A stretch of DNA of 64,000 nt from Ananas comosus. Taxonomy: Eukaryota > Streptophyta > Magnoliopsida > Poales > Bromeliaceae. The notes beneath the pieces are model-generated. The model was not told where the DNA came from. It made no database searches and worked only from the letters and a program-made list of their open reading frames with translations. The translations under genes were made by a program, and so were the position numbers. The stretch is taken from NCBI RefSeq assembly GCF_001540865.1, contig NC_033624.1, forward strand, positions 733,238 through 797,237. The letters run 5' to 3'. Positions 10,985-27,149 of the stretch are shown here, piece after piece. Every line of letters begins with the position of its first letter. Positions within the stretch are counted from its first letter, which is position 1.

Positions 10985-13900
10985 TCAACAAGTTGAGACT
11001 GGTTGAGCATTTGCTTTCATGGCTCTATAGCATTCTAAACTGCAAAGCGGAAGCTTCGACTGGGAATCTCGGTATTTGTAAGCATTTGTACACAACGGAG
11101 CCGCACATTTCTCCCTTGGAGGAGGATAACTGACAAAATCAATAAAAATAAATTAATAAGGATTGATGCCAAGATGGTAGAATGAGATTGGCAATATGAG
11201 TGAGGACTAAACAAATGAAGAATTCAATGAGTAGGAGTTTTTCAGACATTTCAGCAAAAGGTTGGCACCTAACCTGCACTGTTTGGAGTTAAAAATGCAT
11301 GGAAGGCCCACATTCTCGCCAAATGTAACAACTTTGCCAGCTGGTCCCATGACCCATCTCACGGAATTTGGTTGTAATATCAAAGATTCAGCAGCTTTCT
11401 TCTGAGAAAATGCACAAGATTCAATCAGTACGTGTATGATAGATGCAGAACTGATAATATAAGGGACAAGAATTGACTTTTTTTTATAATCATCCCCATC
11501 TAAAAGAAAAAAAAAAGGATTCTTATTTAGAATTTTTGTAATATTGAAACTTATATATGCATCACCCCTTAAACTACATGATTCCATCACATCTATCCAT
11601 TGCTCAAAGGTCAATGCAGTAAAATGTAAGTTTAAAACTTCACAGGGGCATTGTGAAAATTGTGATATGTATATGGGGATTTCCAGCTTCTTAGCCATAT
11701 GTTTACCTGAGCCAATTCTTCCCGCTCCTTACGAATCTTTTCCTCCTTTTTCTTCCGACTTGAATCCTGGCCTAGGATTTTCCTTATTGCTTCAGCCTGT
11801 AACATTACACAGTGTAACTTAGTTCAGATTCCAACGGACACAAACAGGAGAAAGATTAGCTCAAAATAAGAAACAAAAGATCAACCTCTAATTCCCGAGC
11901 TGCCTTCTCAACTTGCATTCTGCGCCTCTGAGCAGCCTCGGCCTTCCTTGCCTGCTGCTCCACCTCAGAGAGCTTCTCCTTTTGCTCTGTAAACGCATGT
12001 CAAGATATAAAGGTTAAGAAAATATATCACTGCAAAACCATCTACTTGCACATCACACATACCCCTGTAAAAATCTAGGAAATGGGGTTCCTTAACAAAT
12101 GTACCCTTAATTTGGGAAGTCATCAAATTCATGGTTAGATAATTTTTTTTAAAAGGCAAACATTTTAAGTACAGGGATATATATGGCAGAAACAAGGTCT
12201 TTGAAGGGCATATTAAAATTCAGGTTTTGCAAGGAATTTTATGAAAATAGGTAACTTTACAGGATTATATAGTAGATATACTTAATTACAACAATAATAG
12301 ATTTAATTGTAGAGTATTTGATTACTTCTTGTTGGAGCAGGTGGTAGGCCATCAGGAAACTCGATCAAACCACCGCCATTGCTCGACTGAAGGGCTCGTT
12401 GCCGTGTTGTAAGAGGTTCTGTTCTCACATCAGCCAATTGTTCTACAGATTCTTTTTTGAGTTTCTTCTTCTTAGTATCAAGACCATCATCAGAACCAGG
12501 CTCTTCCTCTTGAACATAATCTGTTCTGTCCAATCCTTTCCCCGTGTTCAATTTCTTCCTACTTTCCTTATTGGACTGGATCAAACCGTAATCCTCATCC
12601 ACGCTATACGCACTTATCTTACTTCTCTTAGAAGTTTTTTGTTTCTGAATATATCGCATCTCATCATCTTCATCGTCCTCGTCTAATGAACCTTCTCGGA
12701 TTCGTCGTTTGCGAACCCGTTTGCTTTTTCTAGCAGGTTCATCTACAGAGGTTCGCTGGTTCTTATCCTTCTCCTTTTTGTACCTAATGTCTTCCATAAT
12801 TTTTGCTTGTGAATCCTCTTTTGCTCCCCGGGAAAGCCTTTTTTCATTTAAATTCGTCCGCGAAAGTCCTTGCATCTCATCCCCTTTTTCAAGCGGAGGA
12901 TCATCGTCATCCGACATTGCCTGCAGCAGAAATAAGTTCGATTTACATGTTTTTTGAAAAAAAGTGAATCGTTGCCTCGCTGGGCTCTACTCTGCATTTT
13001 TTAAGGCATTCTATCACTGAAAGGATCACTATAAAGCTACAATCATAATTTGGAACTTCTCTGAGTAACCAACCTTGGGCAAATTGCAGTGCCTCAAATT
13101 TGCATTTCATTTCAATAAAACCCTTTCCATTAAATTGGACCAACGATTCCAATAATTTGCTATTCTTGAAGTCTAAGTGTCATAGCATTTAACAGGTAAT
13201 TATGTGAACATTCCATTCATTTCGATGGAGAAAGTTAATGAACAAAAGGTAAGATTGCAACTTACTCCAAAGGTTAGGAATCCAACTGACATAATTTAAT
13301 TCGAGAGCCAAAATGAATCTATACTAAAAAGCCAAGGACCCTCAGGGCATTTTACCCAACCAGCACTATATTCTTATTTTATTGCAAAGAACTCTTTCAA
13401 TCATTGTTAATTGCATTGCTACTTCACTACAGAGTAAATTTACATTCACTTAATAGGCCTAAAGCTTGAGCACAAGATGCATACCATATTATCTCAAAAT
13501 TCTATTTATCTAACAACTAGGCCATAATACAAGCTTTAAAAATAATTATAATAAGCCAGAGGATTACCTGAAGAAGCAGCTTTTGACGCTGCCACGAAGC
13601 CTCTTTAGATCTTGGAAACTTCTCCAAAAGAACGCCTCTTCTCTTGCTCTCCAAATTCGATTTCGTATTAATGGTGCGGGTGACTCCACCAACCCTAAGC
13701 GTGACTCTCGTGAGATTGTTCTCAGCTGATCCATTGACCACTCCAACATTCCGACCTAAATCCTCACCTTTACCGCTCTTCCTAACATAGCCAGCATCAG
13801 GTCCCGAACCCACTCCAATCTTTTCCTTAGTCTTGCACCTCTTTAACTCAGATTTACTCCCCGCTTTATCTGAATTAACTCTAGAAGCATCGGTTCTATA

Positions 13901-14179
13901 GAACGATTCAAGAGCTCCAAACTTTTTATCCTCCTTCTTGAAGCTTCTTGGAATAGAAGAGCTTTCAATCCTACTGAGATTAACTTCTTTCCTCCGAGAA
14001 GAGGAATCATAGCCCGAAATCTTGCTGGTATTATCGGAGGAGGGGGTTGATGAGGGAGGCGAAATATCAGCCTCTGCACCGAACACCGAGGCCGGGCGAG
14101 GCCGCCTTGAATTAATTGTCCTCCTTTTCTTCGAAACACCGTTAGAAATATCAAATCGTGATGGCCCCGATCCTTCCAT
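10985..14179 (-). CDS. INO80 complex subunit B-like, PAPA-1 region plus HIT zinc finger
   Basis: Likely nuclear subunit of the INO80 chromatin-remodelling complex (IES2/INO80B family). Coding exons: 14179-13568, 12920-12326, 11986-11886, 11796-11707, 11401-11274, 11129-10985; all GT-AG, frame kept, 556 aa. The N-terminal 400 residues are disordered and Lys/Arg/Ser/Asp-rich, with basic nuclear-localisation-like clusters (KKRRTINSRRPR; KSKRVRKRR). From about residue 400 a charged coiled coil (KQKEKLSEVEQQARKAEAAQ...) leads into the PAPA-1 block (SVRWVMGPAGKVVTFGENV). The C-terminus is a HIT zinc finger: CAAPLC, then LPLCSLECY. The ATG at 14179 is chosen because the frame has no earlier Met after the leader splice. 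It resembles Arabidopsis At1g56460 as I recall it. Confidence 0.9.
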
Positions 14180-14317
14180 TGCAGGATTATTGGCTTCAAT
14201 AGCAGAATCAATTACAATTATTCCCTTCTTGCGGATCTTATCTGTAGATTGAGAAATATTGGTACAAAATTAGCTAACCAAGTAGGAGTGAACTAAGAAT
14301 TCATCAAAATCACAAAC

Positions 14318-14350
<33 letters not shown>

Positions 14351-14918
14351 GTGAGAAAATTTAAAAGAGAGAAGCAGTTAGGGATGATTGATGATCCCCA
14401 AATCAGTTTAAACAGAAAATTTTTAGACGGGATTAAGAAAAAGACTATCAAACTCCCGATTTGATTCGGAGACAAATTTTAATACATAAAAAATTAGGGT
14501 TGTTACGACGTAACTGAAGAGATCGATGAAGAAAACCTATCCAACAGAGGCATCCAAAAAATTAAAAATTAAAAACGACCAGAACGCAAGAAATATCATG
14601 AAAACCGACATCAAACAGCGAGAAAAGAGAGCCCTAATCGATCCATCAACAAATTGAAGATACCTCGCTAGCGACAGAGAAGAGGAGATGCGAGACGACG
14701 CGGACGGCGACGAAGGTTGAGATCTGAGGCGCCGCGAGAAGCGGGGAATTGGGGGGATCGGGATCGGGATGGGGATTGGGATTTGGGGAATTAGGGTTAG
14801 GGTTAGAAGAGGGGAGAGGAGAGAGTGGGTCTCCGAGTCGGTGTCGTTGGATTGAGGGGAAAGGGGGGGCCTTGAAGACGATAACGCCGTGGATGCTTCC
14901 CCCATTTTGCCCTAAATC

Positions 14919-14920
<2 letters not shown>
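14180..14920 (-). other. 5' leader of the INO80B-like gene with intron and uORF
   Basis: A leader exon (about 14920-14664, ending CGAG|GTATCT) joins at a CTACAG acceptor to 14241-14180, so the 5' UTR has a 422-bp intron. That intron contains a run of about 28 A (14320-14348). The leader exon carries ATG at 14905. After splicing, this frame ends at a TAA formed just past the junction, making an uORF of about 81 codons. Confidence 0.6.

Positions 14921-14923
<3 letters not shown>

Positions 14924-14951
<28 letters not shown>
14924..14951. repeat. (CT)n microsatellite at the INO80B-like promoter
   Basis: About 14 CT units, read as (GA)n in gene orientation, just upstream of the leader exon. Confidence 0.9.
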
Positions 14952-14954
<3 letters not shown>

Positions 14955-15116
14955 CTCGCCACTTCGCCCACCAGGTGTTTGTATGCTGTTGTGGTCTACG
15001 CGCGCTCCTCTTCGTAGGCTCTTGGGGGAAATTGCACTGCTAGTCCCTAAACTCTTAAAATATTCCATTCTAGTCCTTTTCAATATTTTTTAGACTTAAT
15101 TACAAAAGTCCTTTTT

Positions 15117-15735
15117 GTACCTTATATGTTTGTTTCAACAAAATTGAACTTTTGGTTGAAGTGAACTTTTGGTTGAAGCAGAGTTCAGTAAAAATTATTT
15201 TTCTCTGCTGTTTATTCTGTAATTATGAAAATAAAGTTTTATTAGTTTTGCTATTTGTTTAGTTAAAAATATGAGATATAAAATTATAATTTTTATATAA
15301 ATAATAAATAATGTAACAAATAAAATAGTATAATTATATTTTTATATAATTAAAATTTAATTTAAAACAATTAAATCAATTTTTTATATATAAATTATAG
15401 TAATATAATAATAAAATTATAAAGTAAAAAATTATTAATACTTAATTAATCAAATTTTACCATATTTTAATTATACAAACTAAATAAAAAATATTAAAAC
15501 TTAACTAATCAATTTTTATTATATTTTAAATATGCTAAAAAAATAAAAGAGTAATTAAGTATTAATAATTTTTTACTTTATAATTTTATTATTATATTAC
15601 TATAATTTATGTATAAAAAAAATACCTATATTATTTTTATTTATTAAATTATTTATTATCATACACTTCCTATCAAACAAACAGCAGAACTAATGAAACT
15701 TCACCTCCACAACTACGAAACAAACAACAGGGAAA
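15117..15735. mobile_element. AT-rich foldback MITE
   Basis: Segment 15388-15446 is the near-exact reverse complement of 15553-15612, and the outer parts also pair imperfectly: TGTTTGTTTCAA... with CTCTGCTGTTTATTCTG on the left, and the reverse complement of 15665-15735 (TTCTGCTGTTTGTTTGA) on the right. It is very AT-rich with no coding capacity. The exact ends and TSD are not clear, partly because of the nearby N. Confidence 0.65.
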
Positions 15736-15848
15736 AAATAATTAATACTNCCATATTTTAATTATACAAACTAAATAAAAAATATTAAAACTTAACTAAT
15801 CAATTTTTATTATATTTTAAATATGCTAAAAAAATAAAAGAGTAATTA
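15460..15848. repeat. 98-bp direct repeat around a single-N gap
   Basis: Bases 15460-15556 recur almost exactly at 15751-15848, immediately after the N at 15750. The position suggests a mis-joined or overlapping contig end rather than a biological duplication. Confidence 0.7.
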
Positions 15849-17896
15849 GTATCATAATTAAATATATTTAAATATAACTATCTTTACCTAGTATATTATT
15901 TTATTATTTTTTTCACATTTTTTCAGCATAATTGATTTCGGTCCATGATGAAGTCAATTACATCATTTCAAATTAAGTCGAGTTTTAACCGTAATTCTTT
16001 TACGACGAACTAAACAACGAAAATGATCGTTTATAGCGAAAACGACTTCCCTCCTTTTCATTTCACCTCATTTTCATCCAAACAAATATACCCTTATACT
16101 ATCTATCATTAATCCATCCATTAAAAATGACATTAATTATCCTCTCATATTTTACCATTATTCTAAATTTATCAAAAAAAAAGGTAAAAATATTGTTGAA
16201 AGTTTGAAAATTAAATTAAATTAAATTTTTATTAAAAAATTAGGATCTTAAATATTGAAATTAAATATTTGAGGACGAAAATAAAACCTCCCAATCGAAT
16301 TTTGCTCAGGTAGCATTGGTGGAGAAATGATTGCCTAAACCTAGTCCACCATGGACCACTCCCCTAAGACACAATCAAGGGTCTCGTGTTACGCATAATT
16401 GTGATTATTCTTAAGGACCTTTTAATCTCCTCTAGCTCAAAAGCGAACCAACTAATACATAGTGGATAAAATTGTTAATGTGGATCTTTGATTAGTTGAT
16501 CACATGGAAGGTACAATAAGGAGAGCTTAGAACTAGAGACATCATTTATTAAGTAAAAAACATTTAGCACATATATCTGTACTGCTGCAGTATGTTAGGG
16601 TGACGAGCTGCTTCTTTCGCTCTGTTTTCTTTCTTCTTCTGTTTTGATACAGTTCGTGGACTCGCTTAAACTCCCGAGTCCCGAGCACGGAGAGACGGCA
16701 AAGGCCTACAAATTTTTTAGCACTACCGGACCGGACCGGACCGGACCGGATCACATTCAACAACTGGCTCATTGGCTGTTTACATTGCTTGAGCTGCATC
16801 ACCAAAAACAAGTTCAGCTACAGTTAATGAAATGGAACTGGCACAAATGAAGTAACAAAATAAGTGGTATAACTTTATTCTGGGTCATTGAGTCTAACAC
16901 TGAGTAGTTGTTCACTTTGTCCACTGCAGTTTACAGAAAATATATTTTGCAAGTCTCTGAACTCCTTTTTCTCTTGGATTCAGCGGAATAATATTGCTGT
17001 CCTTAGCAGAAAAATTGGACTTCTTAAGCATCATTCAGCAAAAGATTAGAAGAGCAATTGAACTATGTTACATTATTAGGTGAGCTGAAGCAGAATTGTT
17101 CAACATAAAGGTGCTAAAAAGTAAAGTATATTTATTCTGACTTTGTGCTCCTTTCAGATCTTCTGTGTCCCTTTCATCAGCAAAGGGCATTTGACTATTA
17201 ATGAAAGTAGTTGGAAATTTTCAACAACAAATTAGAAACAAATGGTCGGTTATCGCTTAACAATGAAATTTAGGAACATCCAAATCATAACCAAAATCAA
17301 AGTAAGAAATTAGAGGAGAGGAGAAAAGTAAAACAAACATTTGTATTATATTTTTGCTGTGTCATAATATGTTTAACTACCAATTAACAACTGTGGAGTA
17401 TATTTTCCCCAACAACAGGAACAAAAGAAACCAATCTACAAATGAAGCAGCAGCTCATAAACCATCATAATACATGGCCTCAACTATATATCGGCCAACT
17501 CTCCAAGCGGAATTTACAGAAAAAAGGCAAAAAAAAGGCTAAAATGCAAAAGGAAAAGCCCTACAAAATAGAGCTATTTGCACTATACCCACTGGACTTT
17601 AAAAAGCATACATTTAAGCGCCTCATTGTATATAGGCTTTAGCACTTAACCCCCTTCCTATCAGATTTTCTGTTTAGGAATTTTTTTGGTAGCATTAAAA
17701 TATAACCTGAGATACCTATTATACTCCTTTTATGGTAGGAAGGACAATATCAAGACTCTATATGATGGGAAGGGGGTTTGAGCGGGCGGTGGGCAAAGTG
17801 CACCGTGACGCTATCTTTCAGAGGGTTTCTGCACTTTAGCCAAAAAGGAATTAAGAAACATATATACTGTGGCTTCTTTTCTTTAAGATCACCTTA
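15849..17896. other. Intergenic, no gene seen
   Basis: AT-rich DNA, including the 3' flank of the receptor kinase. A pentamer tandem (GGACC)n lies at about 16728-16750. I see no supported coding region or RNA gene. Confidence 0.5.
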
Positions 17897-21403
<3,507 letters not shown>

Positions 21404-23060
21404 TGGAATCGCGTTTGGGGGAAGCGACTAATGCGGTGGGTGGGGAGTGATAAAAAAATGGAAGCTTTAGAGGCGCATTTTGGAGAAGCTGTGGAGAGAG
21501 GTGAGAGGAAGAAGAAGAAGCGGAGGGAGAAAGCAGGGTGGGTAGGAAATCGGGCTTGAGTTATCCGATAATTACATTCCGTGCCATCGAGTTGGTGTGG
21601 ACTGTGGACAGTGGAATGCGGACGGTCTACGGAATACAGCCGCTGTCTCCCGTGCAATGACGTGCTCTCACGGGAAAAGCTTAGGTCTTTGGTGGACATG
21701 GTCTACCGTGTCATCCGTGCACCGGACGACTAATTAAGTCTCTAATTATTTTATACTGCTGTTTATGCCAGGATCAGAAATTATTTTTGAGTAATAAAAA
21801 ATTATTGACATATAGTATGATACAGGCTTTAATTGTATTAAATTTACATATCAAAATTTGATTTATGTATTGCATGATAATAATAAAATGCATATAATTC
21901 TAAATATTTAATAAATAATTAAAATTGAAATAGAAGCATCACAAATTAGATAAAAAAATATATTATTATTCTTATATATGTCGAATAGAAGTATCGCCGT
22001 GCAAAAGCCAATAAAAAAAAAATAAAAGCTTGGTGTATTACATTATACGCATCCAATTGTCCCTTATATGTAAAAAAAAATCTCCAAGTAATAAATTATA
22101 AATATATTTATATTAAATTGGGAATTTTGGAGCACATCATCTACCACCTTGTGTGTTTGAAAATGGCTCCAATTATTTGAAAAGACCTTCTTGTTTTCTT
22201 TAGAGAAATTGGTCTGAGATGTGATGCTTTTAAAAACATTATTATATTTGTATCTTTCCATATGAGGAGTCCATATCAAATCTGCAATATCGAAGTCCAT
22301 ATCAAATATGCAAAGACCACCGAAAGATTAATTTGTCACGAAACTATTTTTTACAATAAAAATATTTTACATTGCGTACGAGAAAATCTAGAGGATATGA
22401 CAAAAAGGTAAGTTCAACATAAAAAGTCAAAATTCTCTCCCACGTGTTATGAGTGAAAATACCAAAACGAAACTCCAAAATTCATCAATTTATAAAAGGA
22501 GGGTACACAAACATCCCATAAACAAAGTTTTTTCAATTTTTTTAAAATAATTTCTTATTGTTGTGAATTACAAAATTAGTAGATCTTAAGATTTTTCTCA
22601 TCATCTTTAGCTTGTTAACTAACCACATAACATATTATCTTGTCTTCAAAAATTTGCAAATATGCTCGACTTTATTATTTTTTAACTTCGGATCGATTTG
22701 AGTTGAGATATTATCTGAACAGACCAATTAATCTGCAGTATTTACACTCTTACAAGTATAGTATCCCAATCTTAATCAATTTGTAATAGGTGTCGAAATC
22801 GAATTGGATTGGTCAATTTTGGACATTTTGAAAAACAAATTCGAGTCCAAAATAATTTGGACACTCTCCTTCTTATTACGCCCCGAAAATAGACCTTTTT
22901 TAAATTTCTTCCAAATCGGATTTTGGCTATTTTCTAAAAAAGTCTCTCTCATTTACCGGTGGTGATGATACGGAAACTTTATGGACCAAACGTATCTTCT
23001 AGTCTTTAGATTCTCGTCATTTTGGTTTTGTCCAAAAATAAAAAAATCAAAACCACATTA
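21404..23060. other. CRK promoter region and AT-rich intergenic DNA
   Basis: 21404-21720 is the likely 5' leader and promoter of the receptor kinase, with a purine-rich stretch on the plus strand at 21440-21545. 21720-23060 is AT-rich with no supported gene. Confidence 0.45.
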
Positions 23061-23377
23061 GGGTGTGTTTGGATTCTTATAAAAATTTCTGAAAAAAATG
23101 GTCAAGGAAAAAAAAAAAATCTATATTTGATTGCTCGCAAAAAAAATTTTCTAAAATTTTTTTTTATAGTTTTCAAATAAATTGGCGCTTTCGTTTTCCG
23201 CTTTGTCTGAACAAAAAACAAAACTTGGATCTGAAAAAAAAAAAAAAGAAAGAAAAGAAAAAAAAAAAGAAAAACAGCTCACAGGTGCTTTAGCATGTGG
23301 TCCGTGAAGTGTACTTCATCTTGTGGACCGCACGAGAGAGTCCATCCTTAGACCTACTCTCTCTCTCTCTCATTCAT

Positions 23378-23441
<64 letters not shown>

Positions 23442-23786
23442 TTATTTATAAATATTATTTATAAATATATAGTAATTTATCTTATAGTATTAAATATATA
23501 TACTATCATATATTATATTATATACTTATTTTATAATATATTTTAATGTATTTTTTATAAATATAAATTATAATACTAATATATTATAATATGTTAATTA
23601 TTATATATTAATAATATATAATAATATAGAGTTTCTATTTATAATTTTTTTTCTTTCAACCAAATAATTGAAATTTATCTTCCTATAAATTAAACATTAC
23701 AGAGTGTAAAATTATCTTCCTCCGAAATTTTTGTTTCGCCGAATATTTTTTTTTCAAAATTTACCGTGGAACCAAATACGCCCTTA
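23058..23786. mobile_element. MITE with TTA TSD carrying an internal (TA)n block
   Basis: The 723-bp element 23061-23783 is flanked by TTA on both sides. Its terminal repeats are GGGTGTGTTTGGATTC at the left and GGGCGTATTTGGTTCC as the reverse complement of the right. A (TA)n tract of about 58 bp (23380-23437) and very AT-rich DNA fill the centre. The ends and TSD point to PIF/Harbinger type; there is no transposase. Confidence 0.75.
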
Positions 23787-23995
23787 GCTTTAGTCCAATT
23801 ATAATTGATCACGTGATCTTTAATAGAATTTTCCGCGGCATTAGCATGTCATCAACCCAATTGTTAGTCAATGTTAGGAGAGAAAAAGAACAGTCCGATC
23901 AGTTTTATGCTTAACATTCTAATTATTTTTCAGGGGTTTCTATAGCATTTGATACATGATTTTTTTCATTTTTTTTTGTCATATTTCATGAGTTT

Positions 23996-23996
23996 C

Positions 23997-24070
<74 letters not shown>
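23996..24070. repeat. Compound (TA)n(GA)n microsatellite
   Basis: About 11 TA units run directly into about 24 GA units. The same junction borders the foldback elements at 44-49 kb. Confidence 0.9.
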
Positions 24071-24076
<6 letters not shown>

Positions 24077-25081
24077 AAAACTGTAATAGAAATTTAACCC
24101 GAGTTTAATTGAAAATAATTTAACGGGCACTAACAGCGAAAGTATTTTTGAATAATAAAAAAATATACTTATTTAAGTATATTTGAAACAAAAGAAAAAG
24201 TAAACGTACTTCAGATATTCTAGAAGCTTTTAGGGGCATATTTGATATCATCCCTTAATTACATTATCTTCGGGTGGCAATTAGATTAATTGGAGATGGT
24301 AGTCACTTTCTCCCCGCTGGCGCTGTTATTGACGTCAACAATGATTGATCAAGCATGCATAATCTCCAAATAAATTAAGGTTTAGTAGTAATTCAAAACT
24401 TCCACAAAAAAAAAAAAAAAATTGGAATCAAGCTCTGCTTGACTAATAGAATAACTCAAAATTATTCAATTTAAACACGCCAACAAATCAGATTATTCAA
24501 TAATAACTTAATCGGGCGAGGCAGCAAGCAACCGCGCATGCCAATAAAAAAAATAATAGTATTATTAGATCAAAAAAGAGTTACAAAGTAAACATATACG
24601 TGCTTCTTCGATCTCTGATGCAATTATATAAATTATGTCATTGTTGAATAAATGTAATCTATGAAATGTGCAATTCCTTGTGAAAAGGAAATTAAGCTTA
24701 ATGCACATTTTCTATAATAATTATTATATATTAACTTATTGAAATACTTTATTGGGTCATATTTGGATTTCCTTGAAAAATAGTATAGTTATACTATAGT
24801 ATATCAGTAAGAAAATTATCTCATGAAGCATTTGTGAGAAAAAAAAATTGACGTAATTTTTGAAATATAATTATACTATACTTTAAAAAATAATGTAAAA
24901 TTATAATCTACTCTAAGCTACTCTCTTGTAGTTTATTTTATTGACTTGAAAACTCGAAGTTCATACATCAACTACTCATCCAACGCAAAAGCAAATCTAT
25001 TTCTTCTATTACATTAAAGGAGGGTTGGGGGAACCTTAGGTTGACACCTGTCCCCCAACCCTCCACTTCATTCTCTCTCTC

Positions 25082-25121
<40 letters not shown>

Positions 25122-25790
25122 ATTAGTTAATTTTATTAATAAATTATATAACAGCTTATTAGTAATTAAATTTTGATATGAAAATTTAAAGTTTTGATAC
25201 TTTAAAATTTTAAATTTTAAATTCTAAATTGAAAATTTTAAATTCTAAATTCTAATTTTAACTTATAATATTCATAATTTTAATTTTAAATTCTAAATTA
25301 TAATAATTAATTAAATTATAATATAATTAATTAATTTTATTAATAATACGCATAATAAATCACGTAATAAAATCTAACCTGATAGATACAATTTAAATCA
25401 CGTAAAATATCGTTGTATAAAAAAAATATAGTATTTAAATTTTAGGAGTAAAATTTTAGAAATATAGTGTATTTCTGTGTATATATAATTAATTTTATTA
25501 AACAATTTCATTTACAATTTTATTTTCCTTCTATTTATTGATTTTTTAAAATTATTTTGATATATTTATCTCAAATCCTTTTCATATGTATCTTTATAAA
25601 ATAAATTATTATATAAATTTACTTTGCGCATATATCAATTTTAATGACTTTTATTTAAATAGATTTAACTACTAAATTATTTTTATGTAATTTTTGTTTA
25701 ATTAATAATTAGACTTATAAAACTATATAAAAATATTAAAAAAATAAAATTTATTATAAAAATAATTTTATATCCGCAGCATCGCGCAGG
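24071..25790. other. AT-rich intergenic region with hairpin and (CA)n(TA)n
   Basis: No gene is seen. A 14-bp inverted repeat (GGAGGGTTGGGGGA with TCCCCCAACCCTCC) lies at 25019-25064, followed by (CT)n, (CA)n and (TA)n at 25071-25122. The AT-rich DNA from 25123 leads into the Helitron-like end at 25801 and may be its body. Confidence 0.5.
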
Positions 25791-25802
25791 TAATTCACTA
25801 GT
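25771..25802 (+). mobile_element. Helitron-like 3' terminus (plus orientation)
   Basis: An imperfect GC-rich hairpin (CCGCAGCATCGCGCAGG, 25774-25790) is followed seven bases later by CTAG (25798-25801) and then T, the layout of plant Helitron 3' ends. The 5' end was not found; the element is presumably non-autonomous. Confidence 0.5.
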
Positions 25803-26197
25803 GTGTAACATTAGACTAGGGAGCGTTGACTTGGTCAACTTTTTGGTCTCCCACTGTGTGCTATATATGTGGACAGGAATGTTTCATTGTTTTCAATAAG
25901 TCGCTTTTTATTACGCTGATCTAATTAAACCTGGGGAACAAATTCGTAATAACAATAAGGATCTAAATGTAACTAAGCTTATTAATTATATATCATTGTG
26001 ACATCGACTGTATTATTGAGTACAATGCAATAGTAATTATATAGGGTTAATTACGACAAATAAGTTTGTAAACGTTTGGCAAATTCATTAAGTCTGAATG
26101 TGACTGGAATTATTCTTTTTATGAATATTCATGGACAAAATACACCCAGCTAAGTAAATTTACAGTAAATAAGTAAAATTACTTCTTTATCACTACC

Positions 26198-26552
26198 CTA
26201 TTTAATAGGGATGCAAATGGATCTTGGTTGGTGGAGCTTCCACCCCAACCCGCCCCAAATGGGGAAGTAAGAATAAAAAAGATAGAAAAATATAATCTTC
26301 TCTGAAACCGTCCCGATTCGCTAAGTAAATGAGCGGGAGGCGGAAGACCCTTTTTATTCCTTCAATCTATCCCGATTCATCGAAAATCCGCGAAAAATCC
26401 GCTCCCGCCCTGAATGTGGCAGTAAATGAGAGTTAAAAATAAAATAAAAAATAACCTGCCACGAATCCGTCCCGTCCCGACAAGAAATGGAGCGGGAGGT
26501 GAAAAAATCCTCCCGCTTCCTAATCCGTCCCATTTGCATCCCTACTATTGAG
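26198..26552. mobile_element. hAT-like MITE
   Basis: The 339-bp element 26206-26544 begins TAGGGATGCAAATGG and ends with its reverse complement CCATTTGCATCCCTA. The flanking octamers CTATTTAA and CTATTGAG agree at the first five positions, fitting a decayed 8-bp duplication. There is no coding capacity. Confidence 0.7.
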
Positions 26553-27100
26553 TAACAATAGAAGGAAAGAGGAATTTGAAGATATGATACAATAGTTGTC
26601 CCATAAATATAACAAGATGCACAAATAGAGAGAGAATATATATTCCACAATAGAGTTTCTAAATCAATAATTCTATCTATTAATGATCTACTCTATTTGT
26701 GGTATCTAAAAATAAAAATTCATTATTTTGTAAAGATTACAAGGAAGTCTAATAAATAGATAGGCATAAATTGAAACGTCAAAACTAAACGATATTTAAA
26801 AAATAGAGGATCGAGTTCTTCGATTTAAGAGTAGAGTTATTGATTTCGATCCATATAATGAATAAAATTTTCTATAAAAATATAACAAATTTTGATTTTT
26901 CTAGAGTGTTAGATTAAAAAAACATCCACATGCACTGTTAAAATTTGTCAATTCTATGGCTTTCTAATTGCAAAGTATATAACGCCAATAAAATCATTAA
27001 ATTTGATCTATAAAATATTTGTATGCATTAAATTATATTTAACGATATGTACCGTCAATTAAAAAAAATTATTTTTAAAAATGATATATAAATACAATCC

Positions 27101-27144
<44 letters not shown>
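27101..27144. repeat. Compound (TA)n(GA)n microsatellite
   Basis: TA units run into about 15 GA units. The following GTGCTTTAATTAGGAGCAC small palindrome (27167-27185) resembles the subterminal hairpins of the 44-49 kb elements, so this may be a single decayed arm. Confidence 0.7.

Positions 27145-27149
<5 letters not shown>

Noticed and set aside
14646..15093. 114- and 145-codon frames around the INO80B-like leader
   Set aside because: They depend on a (CT)n tract and leader sequence; the splice junction closes these frames.
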